Assembly (NCBI RefSeq): GCF_004751985.1
Contig: NZ_CP038492.1
Span: forward strand, 1,240,001 to 1,304,000
Reading direction: 5' to 3'
From: Rhodophyticola sp. CCM32
GTDB taxonomy: Bacteria; Pseudomonadota; Alphaproteobacteria; Rhodobacterales; Rhodobacteraceae
Length of the DNA stretch: 64,000 bases
Position numbers and translations under genes: made by a program. Below, piece by piece: positions 26,048 through 34,103 of this stretch. Numbering within the stretch: the stretch's first letter is position 1; every line of letters starts with the position of its first letter. The notes under the pieces are model-generated. The model worked only from the letters and a program-made list of their open reading frames with translations, was not told the DNA's origin and made no database searches.

Positions 26048-26633
26048 ATTCGTACAAGCCGACCAATACATCGATTCCTACCTGAGCGAGAGCATCGCGG
26101 CTCTGCGAGCGGTCGAGACAGTCGCGCCGGTTCTAAACGAGATGAGCCAGCGAATTGCTAATGCGATCCGTACTGACAATACGGTGTTCCTTTGCGGGAA
26201 CGGCGGTTCATACGCGATGGCACAGCATTTTGCGGCGGAACTCTCTGTGCGCTTTGAGCTTGATCGGCCCAGTTTTCGTGCCCATACGCTGGGCACGGAT
26301 GGCGTTGTGCTCACTGCTATGTCCAACGATTACGCTTTTGAACAGGTGTTTTCACGGTCGCTTAGTGCGATTGGTAAGGCAGGTGACATCCTACTCGCAA
26401 TGTCTACGTCTGGAACTTCCGCAAATGTACTCAACGCCCTTGAACGGGCGCAGGAAATGGGCATCACGCGTCTTGGATTTACGGGTGAACAAGGCACGAG
26501 CTTTGTCGGTCATTGCGATGTCACTTTTTGCGCTCCCTCCCGGCGCACGGCCTTCGTACAAGAGGCCCACTTGATTGGCCTCCACGCTATTTGCGCACGC
26601 CTGGATGTGGAGTTCTCGAAGCCAGAAACCTGA
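26037..26633 (+). CDS. gmhA: Phosphoheptose isomerase (sedoheptulose 7-phosphate isomerase)
   Basis: First step of heptose synthesis, converting sedoheptulose 7-phosphate to D-glycero-D-manno-heptose 7-phosphate. SIS-domain protein of 198 residues: FLCGNGGSYAMAQHFAAELSVRF (phosphate loop), GTDGVVLTAMSNDYAFEQVFSR and MSTSGTSANVLNAL, and the helix with QEAHLIGLHAICARLD carrying the catalytic Glu/His pair. With gmhB, rfaE1 and rfaE2 it completes a route to ADP-D-beta-D-heptose. The epimerase hldD is not in the window. Confidence 0.93.
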   Translation: MMDKFVQADQYIDSYLSESIAALRAVETVAPVLNEMSQRIANAIRTDNTVFLCGNGGSYAMAQHFAAELSVRFELDRPSFRAHTLGTDGVVLTAMSNDYAFEQVFSRSLSAIGKAGDILLAMSTSGTSANVLNALERAQEMGITRLGFTGEQGTSFVGHCDVTFCAPSRRTAFVQEAHLIGLHAICARLDVEFSKPET

Positions 26634-26809
26634 GTGTTCAACCATATAGACCCGTGAGACTTGCCAGGCATAAGATCTCCTGAGTGAAGTCATCGTTGTC
26701 GAATTTACGCATGCCAACATAAACGGGCTTTCAGCCCCGACAATCCGCGAGAACGCATCTAGAAGTATCGCCGCTCTTGGTTCCAAAAACTCTGATGACG
26801 GACACATCT
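26634..26809. other. Gap between gmhA and the methyltransferase
   Basis: No supported gene. The minus strand carries a short frame reading KPVYVGMRKFDNDDFTQEIL then LASLTGLYG that looks like a degraded protein tail, but I cannot name the family and it lacks a start. Confidence 0.3.
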
Positions 26810-27601
26810 TCAACTCGGTCGGCGCAGCGTGAAGACAATAAAAGTATAATCCAATTCTACCAGGTCCCAGTGAACCACTTTCTCGCCGCAGTCAAAGTTA
26901 ATTTCTCCCGTGCTTTCGAATCCACACTCCGTAGCAATCTCCAACATGATCTCGATACCGCGCCTGTCAAACACAACCACAGGCTCCCCGAAAGCAATTT
27001 TTCCCTGTGTGTCAACACCGGTTTCCCAATAATCGGTCGACGTAACCAGCACACCTCCTGGCTTTAGTATCCTGAACATCTCTAGGAAATACTTCTTCAG
27101 GTCCACCCCACGTTCAATTACGCTCATACAGGTGACCGCAGAAAAGAAGCAATCTGGAAACTCGGTACTTGTCAGATCTCTTCGTAGGTATCTTATGGGA
27201 CCCCGGTTCACTTCCTTATCAAAAATCAAATCGATTCCGATTAGGTTTGTATAGCCTGATAGAAACAACCATGGAAGTATAGAAGAATACAAAGGGGCTC
27301 CGGCGTCAAGAATGAAGTCGCCAGCGGAAGTGTTCTCCAAAACACTAGACAAGGCAATTAACGCATCCCAGTTTTTTGGAATATCATCAATAACGTAGAA
27401 ACCATTTTGAATCAGAATGTTTGTTGCATCTTCAACTTCGGATCTGCTTCTTAATGTCGTGTTATTGATTGGAAAATCCGGTGGGCGGACAGCCCAATCC
27501 GCACCCTCAACTTTAAGTTCTAACCGCAGCGCTAGCTCGGTATGCGGAAAGGTCTTTTCCAACAACCATGCGGCAAATCCAATTAGCTTTGATTTAATCA
27601 C
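26810..27601 (-). CDS. Class I SAM-dependent methyltransferase
   Basis: 263 residues. The SAM-binding fold is seen as DFILDAGAPLYSSILPWL (motif I, with GAP in place of the usual GxGxG), IGIDLIFDKE, then YLRRDLTSTEFPDCFFSAVTCMSVIER and the LKPGGVLVTSTDYWE strand. The substrate is unknown; the context of heptose and glycosyltransferase genes suggests a sugar or polysaccharide precursor. It is clearly AT-rich compared with the core and probably acquired. It is convergent with gmhA and has no operon partner. Confidence 0.78.
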   Translation of the reverse strand: MIKSKLIGFAAWLLEKTFPHTELALRLELKVEGADWAVRPPDFPINNTTLRSRSEVEDATNILIQNGFYVIDDIPKNWDALIALSSVLENTSAGDFILDAGAPLYSSILPWLFLSGYTNLIGIDLIFDKEVNRGPIRYLRRDLTSTEFPDCFFSAVTCMSVIERGVDLKKYFLEMFRILKPGGVLVTSTDYWETGVDTQGKIAFGEPVVVFDRRGIEIMLEIATECGFESTGEINFDCGEKVVHWDLVELDYTFIVFTLRRPS

Positions 27602-27820
27602 GATTCATCTTTCTCGATCTCCTACGTCTTATGAGACATCAGAATCTAGCATCTTACAAGGGTAATTCGCCCATATACCGCCCAACAGCCAACCGTCGCT
27701 ACTGAGAACGGGTCTGTTGCGTTAGCTCTTCTTGTCGACCAGATTTTGGCTTCTGAGGTTGAGCATGCCGCGCGCGTCGCCGTTCAAACACCAGCTCTCT
27801 TCCCGCACGACTATTCTCTA

Positions 27821-28649
27821 GGGCGTAGACTCATAAGAACCAAATCACTGTAGCGGCGATGTGGGCGGCCGCGAGGAAGGTGTTGGGGCATCGGAATGTG
27901 CGCAGGCTGAGTTGTCGCCAGTCTTTCAGGCGATTGAACATGCGCTCTACGATATTGCGGGTTTTGTAGAGATCTGCGTCATATTCAAACTGCACCTTGC
28001 GGTTTTTGCGGGGCGGGATGCAGGCTGTTGCCTCTGCCTTGGTCAGCCAGTCACGCAGGTGATTGGCGTCATAGCCACGGTCCGCGATGACGGTGCAGCC
28101 TTTGGCGACATAGGGTTCAAGGCACTGGCGTGCTTGGGAAATATCGGCCCGATTTCCCGCAGTCAGCCCCAAGTGAACCGGGCAACCGCCACCGTCGCAA
28201 ACCAGATGCAGCTTCGAATTCAGCCCGCCTTTGGTCTTGCCGATGCTCCGTCCGCCCGGGCTGTTTTTTTGACACCGTTCGCTGCGATCCGATGCGTTTT
28301 GACATGGCTCGCATCGATCATGAGTGTCGACAGGTCGGCCGTCTCGCGCGCCAGCGCGTCAAAGACACGTTCGAAAACGCCTGCCTCGGACCAACGTTTC
28401 CAGCGGTTGTAGAGCGTCTTTGCCGGGCCATATTCGGGCGGCACATCGGACCAGCGATAGCCTCGCTGGATACAGAAAATGATCCCGGACAAGACACGAC
28501 GATCATCCACCCGTGGCACGCCTCGGGGCTTGTTTGGCAGCAAAGGACTGATTTTATTGAACTGTTCTTCGGTGAGCCAGAAATTCGACGACATGAAACC
28601 TCCCAGATTTCACATCTTGAAGCACATCGCCATTTATAGGTCTACGCCC
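27821..28649. mobile_element. IS5-family element, copy 2 of 3
   Basis: Same 829 bp element as 18040-18868, TA on both sides (27819-27820, 28650-28651). The right TA is immediately followed by the end of another element beginning GGGCGTGCGACC. One base differs from copies 1 and 3 (codon 6 of OrfA, Arg to Trp). Confidence 0.9.
27831..28594 (-). CDS. IS5-family transposase OrfA/OrfB by -1 frameshift (copy 2)
   Basis: Identical to copy 1 except Trp at residue 6 of OrfA (MSSNFW). It keeps the A7 slip site and both catalytic Asp blocks and the Glu block, so it should be able to make the fused transposase. Confidence 0.85.
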
Positions 28650-28651
28650 TA

Positions 28652-29097
28652 GGGCGTGCGACCTAAGACCTGAATCGCGAGGGAGTCCCTTGAGAGGTAA
28701 GATGTGCTTCATCCTGTTTGGGAGGATGGATCATGTCAGCACCTTTGCCGGACGCGCTGCGGGCGCGGTTTCAGAAGTTGATTGAAGAAGGGTTAAGTGG
28801 GCGCGCGGCGGCGTTGCGCTTGAAGCTTTCGCTCGCTACCGGGGCACGTTGGGGCCTGGCCGAAACGATCAATGGGTTGTTCAAGGCAGAAGTCATTCAC
28901 CGACGTGGCCCATGGCGCGACTTCGATGCCGTCGAATATGACACCCTCGAATGGGTCGATTGGTTCAACAACAGACGCCTGCTCGAGCCTATCGGGAACA
29001 TCCCGTCAGCTGAAGCCGAAGCGAACTTCTACGCAGCTCTGGAAAGATCAGACATGGCCGCGTAACTAAGACACATCAGCCTCCGGAAAACCCGGCG
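28652..29097 (+). pseudogene. Junction of an IS630 left end with an IS3 right end; chimeric frame 28733-29065
   Basis: 28652-28831 is the start of another IS630 type (ATG 28733, MSAPLPDALRARFQKLIEEG ... LSLATGARW). The frame runs on unbroken into an IS3 OrfB C-terminus (GLAETINGLFKAEVIHRRGP ... NRRLLEPIGNIPSAEAEANF) to TAA at 29065. The IS3 end CCGGAAAACCC...GGTTCA follows to about 29094. The IS3 end matches the one at 24025, so the two may be parts of one element split apart. The 111-residue chimera is unlikely to work. Confidence 0.72.
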
Positions 29098-29131
29098 CGG
29101 TTCACCGCCTAAAAATCAAGGATGCAATAAA

Positions 29132-30355
29132 ATGAAAATTCTATTCCTATGTATCACTGAGCCGTATCCCACAATGTCAGGTGGAACTATGCGAGACTGG
29201 CAAAACATACTGGCGTGTCATAGTTTTTCCGACGTAACTGTTTGCTTTTTGAACCCGAAATTGGGGCCGGAAGTGATTCCTCACAATTACGATTTTGATG
29301 ATTGGATAGAAATCGCAGATTCGGAAAATAGAGCACTAGTAGCGTTTTCTAATTTTTGGAATAGATATTTCTCACCACATTGGTCGCTGTCTCTGTGGTC
29401 ACTGACTCGTGCGAGACATTTTAGGAAGCTGCTCCGAACGCGAGAATTCGATTTCTGTGTGATAGAGGATCAAGTGCTTTGGAAATATGCACTCTTAGCT
29501 AGCAAGCACTCCATCGTTGTAATAGACTACCATAATCACCAAAGCGCAGTCGAAAAGGAAGTGCTTTTCTCTATTCCAAAGCATCAGATCATTGAATTAA
29601 TTAGTGCTCTACGAGCATACTTGTATATGATTTTCGTCGAGTACCGAATAAGAGACTATTTTGGCTTTGTTTGTAGCAAGAACGATATGCTAAGAAGAAA
29701 ATCAAATAATAAAACTTGGGTAGTAGAAAATTGCCTCGAACCGCTTACTGAGTTAGAGAGGGAAAGGGTATTGAGCACAGTCTCTCGGAAGATCGCCAAA
29801 AGAACTGATATCTCTATCTTATACCCGGGATCCCTTGACTACCAACCAAATATTCTTGCAGTTCGGCAGCTCTGCCGACAAATTTTCCCGAATTTGAGAA
29901 AGCGATGTCCGCATGCGACACTCACGATCGTCGGAAAGCGAGCGCCTCAATATTTGCTTCGCGAATTAGGGGATTTAGATGGTGTCGAAATCAAATCGGA
30001 TGTTCCGAGCATGCAACCGTTCTTTGAGAAGGCGTCATGTATGTGTGCGCCTTTAACAGAGGGTGGGGGGACTCGTTTGAAAATTTTGGAGTCATTCAAA
30101 TATGGTGTTCCAGTAATTACAACTACGAAGGGTTGCGAAGGCCTATTGGTCAACAACGGACAACACCTCGTAGTAGAGGATGACATATCGATTTATGGTC
30201 ACAAAATTGAGATATTGCACAAAGATCATGAGCTTAGAAGGCGCTTGATAGTTAACGCTCTCTCATTATTCGAAGATTCCTATGCCTACGATACTTCCGC
30301 CATGAGGATTAGGAATGCTTTATCGGAAATAAGGGAGCTAATTTGGATGAAATGA
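29132..30355 (+). CDS. Glycosyltransferase (GT-B, GT4-like), AT-rich
   Basis: 407 residues. N-terminal Rossmann start MKILFLCITEPYPTMSGGTMRDW; the C-terminal donor-binding domain has ISILYPGSLDYQPN, LTIVGKRAP, FFEKASCMCAPLTEGGGTRLKILESFKYGVPVI and a late TTKGCEGL. It probably adds a nucleotide-activated sugar to LPS, capsule or exopolysaccharide. GC content is far below the core and IS remnants lie on both sides, so it was probably imported as surface-polysaccharide cargo together with the heptose genes. Confidence 0.85.
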   Translation: MKILFLCITEPYPTMSGGTMRDWQNILACHSFSDVTVCFLNPKLGPEVIPHNYDFDDWIEIADSENRALVAFSNFWNRYFSPHWSLSLWSLTRARHFRKLLRTREFDFCVIEDQVLWKYALLASKHSIVVIDYHNHQSAVEKEVLFSIPKHQIIELISALRAYLYMIFVEYRIRDYFGFVCSKNDMLRRKSNNKTWVVENCLEPLTELERERVLSTVSRKIAKRTDISILYPGSLDYQPNILAVRQLCRQIFPNLRKRCPHATLTIVGKRAPQYLLRELGDLDGVEIKSDVPSMQPFFEKASCMCAPLTEGGGTRLKILESFKYGVPVITTTKGCEGLLVNNGQHLVVEDDISIYGHKIEILHKDHELRRRLIVNALSLFEDSYAYDTSAMRIRNALSEIRELIWMK

Positions 30356-30435
30356 CCCTGGGAAGTAACCTGTGACCTGAGACCCGACTTCCCTCCAACC
30401 TTGGGGAGAATCCGTCGGTTGATTTCTGGCCTCAT

Positions 30436-30609
30436 GCGGCCTTGGTTTCCAGTCTCGATTTCATCGCAAATTCCTGCGGCGTGAGATTGCCGAGGGATGG
30501 GTGTCGTTCAAAAGTTCATCTCTGAAGCTGCCGTCGAAGCTTTCTACGAATGTATTCTGCATCGGCTTTCCGGGCGCGATGTAGTGCCAGTCGATCCGGG
30601 TTTCCTGGC
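30436..30609 (-). pseudogene. IS3-family OrfB C-terminal remnant
   Basis: Reads [20 protein letters not shown] and [13 protein letters not shown], then after a shift [20 protein letters not shown], ending AA-stop: the usual IS3 OrfB tail. Its upstream part is replaced by an IS256 left end at 30610. Confidence 0.7.
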
Positions 30610-30822
30610 GAGAGTGTCCGATCTTTTGTGTATGAGTGATCCGTTCCATGCTTCACGAAAAGGACGCATGGATGACTATCTCGAAAGAACTGCTGGACGA
30701 ACTTCTGCAGGGCGTTGAGCACCCTGAAGATTTACTCGGCGATGCCGGGCTAATGAAAGGACTGAAGATCAACTCATGGAGCGGATGCTGGGCGCCGAGT
30801 TGACTGCGCATCTGGGCTACTA

Positions 30823-31651
30823 GGGCGTAGACTCATAAGAACCAAATCACTGTAGCGGCGATGTGGGCGGCCGCGAGGAAGGTGTTGGGGCATCGGAATG
30901 TGCGCAGGCTGAGTTGTCGCCAGTCTTTCAGGCGATTGAACATGCGCTCTACGATATTGCGGGTTTTGTAGAGATCTGCGTCATATTCAAACTGCACCTT
31001 GCGGTTTTTGCGGGGCGGGATGCAGGCTGTTGCCTCTGCCTTGGTCAGCCAGTCACGCAGGTGATTGGCGTCATAGCCACGGTCCGCGATGACGGTGCAG
31101 CCTTTGGCGACATAGGGTTCAAGGCACTGGCGTGCTTGGGAAATATCGGCCCGATTTCCCGCAGTCAGCCCCAAGTGAACCGGGCAACCGCCACCGTCGC
31201 AAACCAGATGCAGCTTCGAATTCAGCCCGCCTTTGGTCTTGCCGATGCTCCGTCCGCCCGGGCTGTTTTTTTGACACCGTTCGCTGCGATCCGATGCGTT
31301 TTGACATGGCTCGCATCGATCATGAGTGTCGACAGGTCGGCCGTCTCGCGCGCCAGCGCGTCAAAGACACGTTCGAAAACGCCTGCCTCGGACCAACGTT
31401 TCCAGCGGTTGTAGAGCGTCTTTGCCGGGCCATATTCGGGCGGCACATCGGACCAGCGATAGCCTCGCTGGATACAGAAAATGATCCCGGACAAGACACG
31501 ACGATCATCCACCCGTGGCACGCCTCGGGGCTTGTTTGGCAGCAAAGGACTGATTTTATTGAACTGTTCTTCGGTGAGCCGGAAATTCGACGACATGAAA
31601 CCTCCCAGATTTCACATCTTGAAGCACATCGCCATTTATAGGTCTACGCCC
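30823..31651. mobile_element. IS5-family element, copy 3 of 3, inside IS256
   Basis: 829 bp, appears identical to copy 1. The host IS256 fragment on each side lets the target be reconstructed as GGCTAC-TA-GGAAGG, so TA is duplicated. Confidence 0.9.
30833..31596 (-). CDS. IS5-family transposase OrfA/OrfB by -1 frameshift (copy 3)
   Basis: Same protein as copy 1 with Arg at OrfA residue 6. Slip site and catalytic blocks are kept. Confidence 0.85.
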
Positions 31652-31683
31652 TAGGAAGGCAAGGACACGCCTGTGGGTCAGAT

Positions 31684-32934
31684 TGGAGTTCCCCCGGTTT
31701 GATGGACACTTTTTCGCTGATGAAGGAGAGTGTTTTTGATGCCGTGAACGAGGAACCCGTACCCTACGAAATTCAGGGAGCAATTGGTTGCGCTGGCGCG
31801 AGCTGGTCGAAGCGTTGAAGTCTTGCCCGGGAATATGAGTCCTGCGCCGCCACAATCCATGACTGGGTCAACCAGGCCGGTGCCGACGATGGAGGTCGTG
31901 ATGATCGTCCGACCAGCGCCGAACTGGAAGAGTTGCGGCGGCTTCGCCGAGAAGTGAAACAGCTTCGGCAAGAGCGGGATATTCTGTCAAAGGCCGCGGC
32001 TTGGTTTGCACAAAACGACGTGAAATCGCGGAGGTCTTCAAATTCATGACCGCGAACCAAGCCGAATATTCTGTCCAGTTGATGTCGCGCGCCTTGGGTG
32101 TCTCCTGCAGCGGTTTCTATGCCCATCACCGCCGCCCGCCCTGTGCCCGACAGGTTCCGATGACGCGCTAACTGACCGGATCGCCAACATCCATGAGGCA
32201 TCGAAGCAAACCTATGGTGCGCCACGCATTCACGCTGAACTGGCAGATGAAGGCGTCCATGTGGGTCGCAAACGCATTGAGCGATTGTTGAAAGCCAAGG
32301 GCTTGAGGGGTGTCAGTCGTCGCAAGTTCGTGGTCACGACAGAGCGCGATCCGCGTGCCCGGCCCGCAATTGATCTGGTCGACCGCAACTTCTACGCGGA
32401 TGCACCGAACGTCTTGTGGATTGCCGACATCACCTATGTGCCAACCTGGGCAGGCTTTCTGTATCTGGCTGTGGTCTTGGATGCCTTCAGTCGGCGGATC
32501 ATTGGCTGGGCCATGGGCAACGACCAGAAGGCACAGCTCGTCATCGATGCGATGAACATGGCTGTGACGCAGCGCAAGCCTGACAGTGTCACTCATCATA
32601 GCAACCAGGGATCGCAATACACATCGGTCGCGTTCGGTCTGCGCTGCAAAGAGATGGGCGTGCGACCGTCGATGGGATCGGTCGGTGATTGTTACGACAA
32701 CGCAATGTGCGAGAGCTTCTTTGCCACGCTCGAATGTGAATTGCTCGATCGCCGGAAGTTCAAAACAAAGGCTGAAGCCCGCGTTGCCTGCTTCGAGTTC
32801 ATCGAAGGCTGGTATAACCCCTCGCGCCGCCACTCGGCTTTAGGCTACAAGTCACCCATCAACTACGAAATGACCGCCGCCGAAGGACTAGAGTCTTTAA
32901 GCCCATAACCGTCCACGAAACCGGGGGAACTCCA
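31684..32934 (+). pseudogene. IS3-family element with inactivated OrfA and OrfB
   Basis: Ends TGGAGTTCCCCCGGTTT (31684) and its inverted copy (to 32934). OrfA (from about 31739) reads MP-stop-TRNPYPTKFREQLVALARAG with a TGA at codon 3 and a one-base shift after RSVEVL. OrfB (ending 32908) is shifted near 32155, then open: KQTYGAPRIHAEL ... VLWIADITYVPTWAGFLYLAVVLD ... CYDNAMCESFFATLECELL. The second catalytic Asp, normally in HSDQGSQY, is Asn (HHSNQGSQYTS). The element cannot move itself. Confidence 0.82.
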
Positions 32935-32939
32935 ACTCC

Positions 32940-32968
32940 AATATGTCTCAGTTAAATCCGAAACGCTT
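32940..32968. repeat. IS630 terminal fragment
   Basis: TATGTCTCAGTTAAATCCG followed by AAACGCTT and TA matches, inverted, the left end of the IS630 at 19249 (TGAGACAT...AAGC). Both neighbours are other IS elements. Its sequence is also very close to the family 1 MITE ends (AGCGTTTCG...TTTA...TGAGAC). Confidence 0.65.
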
Positions 32969-32970
32969 TA

Positions 32971-33391
32971 GGGTCTGTGGACATTCAGGATTCACAAAGG
33001 GCTTAAGTTCTGATTCAACCTTCCAAAAGAGGAGGTTTGAATGGACCCGAGCAGATTTGTTCTTACGGATCGCCAATGGCGTGCGATTGAGCCCCTGTGC
33101 CCCGGCGGTTTGGCCGCACCAGGGCGCACGGGAGTTGATACGCGGTTGTTCTTGGAAGCGGTGCTTTGGATCGTACGCACGGACGCACCGTGGCGTGACC
33201 TGCCACCGGAGTTTGGCAACTGGAACAGCACCTTCAGGCGTTTTCGGCGGTGGGTTCAAGCCGATGTATTCAAACGAATATTCGGCGCTCTGAGTGACGA
33301 ACCTGACATGGAATACGCGATGATCGACGCAACCATCGTCAAGGTTCACCGTCACGGGATGGGCGCAAAAGGGGGACTCAGAGCCAGGCCA
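32971..33391 (+). pseudogene. IS5 (IS427-like) element, left half with N-terminal transposase
   Basis: Terminal repeat GGGTCTGTGGACATTC at 32971. ATG 33041 (after AGGAGG) codes MDPSRFVLTDRQWRAIEPLC ... WIVRTDAPWRDLPPEFGNWN ... YAMIDATIVKVHRHG (first catalytic Asp). An extra G near 33371 shifts the frame; in the other frame it continues GTQSQAI, and the MITE starts there. The next expected residues GKSKGGWT are found at 15683. Confidence 0.82.
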
Positions 33392-33393
33392 TA

Positions 33394-33493
33394 AAGCACC
33401 CTGCCTTAAACTTGAATCACAAATACCCTGCCACGCTTCGCGTTCCCGGGACATTTGTGATAAGCGATGTCTCAGGTTTAAGGCAGCATGCTG
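33394..33493. repeat. Palindromic MITE, arm family 2 (copy iv), at IS5/IS630 junction
   Basis: 100 bp with TA at 33392-33393 and 33494-33495. Left flank is the IS5 left half, right flank the N-terminal half of an IS630 identical to that at 16475. Each flank is half of a MITE-interrupted transposase, so this copy probably formed by recombination between two MITE copies. Confidence 0.9.
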
Positions 33494-33495
33494 TA

Positions 33496-33876
33496 GGAGC
33501 GACAGACACGCCGCGCTCTGCCTGTAAACGCGCCGCCATTTCGTCAAGCGTGATCTCGCCTTTGGCGTCCACCTGCGCGCGCACCCAATCTTTGTGAGGC
33601 GTCAGCTTGCCGATACCGCGATGACCCTGGCGTGTCGGCGCAAGCGATCCCGTCCCGCGCTTCAGCTTGACCATGTCATTGACGAATTTGACGGAAACGT
33701 CGAACCGCGTCGCCGCTGAGTGATGCGTGTTACCTGCCTCGACATGCGCAACAACGCGCTGTCGAAGTTCCATTGGATGAGGTTTGCCCATTATGACCGC
33801 CCTTGTCTGTTTTCAAACAAGGAATCACGGTTCAAACCATTTGGGAATCCCGAATCCGGTCAGCCGAAAAACGCTC
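33496..33876 (-). pseudogene. IS630-type transposase N-terminal half (copy 2)
   Basis: Right end beside TA 33877. ATG 33791 codes MGKPHPMELRQRVVAHVEAG and continues to GVSVAP, then runs into the MITE. Protein sequence is the same as the N-terminal half at 16477-16770. Its C-terminal half is not adjacent. Confidence 0.8.
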
Positions 33877-33878
33877 TA

Positions 33879-33930
33879 AGGCAGCATGCTGTAGCAGGGC
33901 TTTGATCTCTTCTTCGGCAGAAATCGGCAT
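33879..33930 (-). pseudogene. Start of a core gene cut by a MITE and IS630 at the island edge
   Basis: From ATG 33930, with GAGG nine bases upstream, the frame codes MPISAEEEIKALL, then meets TA 33892-33893 and 13 bp of a family 2 MITE end (33879-33891), into which the IS630 at 33876 was inserted. The sequence looks like the start of a small cytosolic protein (perhaps BolA-like), but 13 residues are too few to name it. This marks the island's right boundary. Confidence 0.5.
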
Positions 33931-33973
33931 GTCAAAGACCTCAAAGCAGGGAGCAATGACTGCACATAAAAAG

Positions 33974-34047
33974 TGGAGCGGGTAACGGGAATTGAACCCG
34001 TAACTTAAGCTTGGGAAGCTCGCGTGATACCTTTTCACCATACCCGC
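33974..34047 (-). tRNA. tRNA-Gly(CCC)
   Basis: 74 nt on the minus strand with encoded CCA. Acceptor GCGGGTA pairs with TACCCGC. The anticodon loop TTCCCAA gives CCC, with stem GAGC/GCTT. The T-loop TTCAATT is visible. The 3' end points toward the island, 44 bp from the truncated gene start. Confidence 0.93.
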
Positions 34048-34103
34048 GCTCAGGGGGCTGAAATAATCAATGCCACCAGGGGCGTCAATCTCATAACGGC
34101 GGG

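Larger units (their letters stand above)
30610..31680 (+). pseudogene. IS256-type element start, split by IS5 copy 3
   Basis: Left end GAGAGTGTCCGATC at 30610; ATG 30671 codes MTISKELLDELLQGVEHPED. One base is missing after KIN, and the other frame then gives LMERMLGAELTAHLGY. IS5 interrupts at 30823; after it (31652) the frame resumes as EGKDTPVG. The element is then cut off at about 31680 by the IS3 end. Dead twice over. Confidence 0.72.

Noticed and set aside
33892..34047. tRNA-Gly as the attachment site of an integrative element
   Set aside because: No integrase gene and no direct repeat of the tRNA 3' end were found at the left side near 12.6 kb; MITE and IS events explain the border better.
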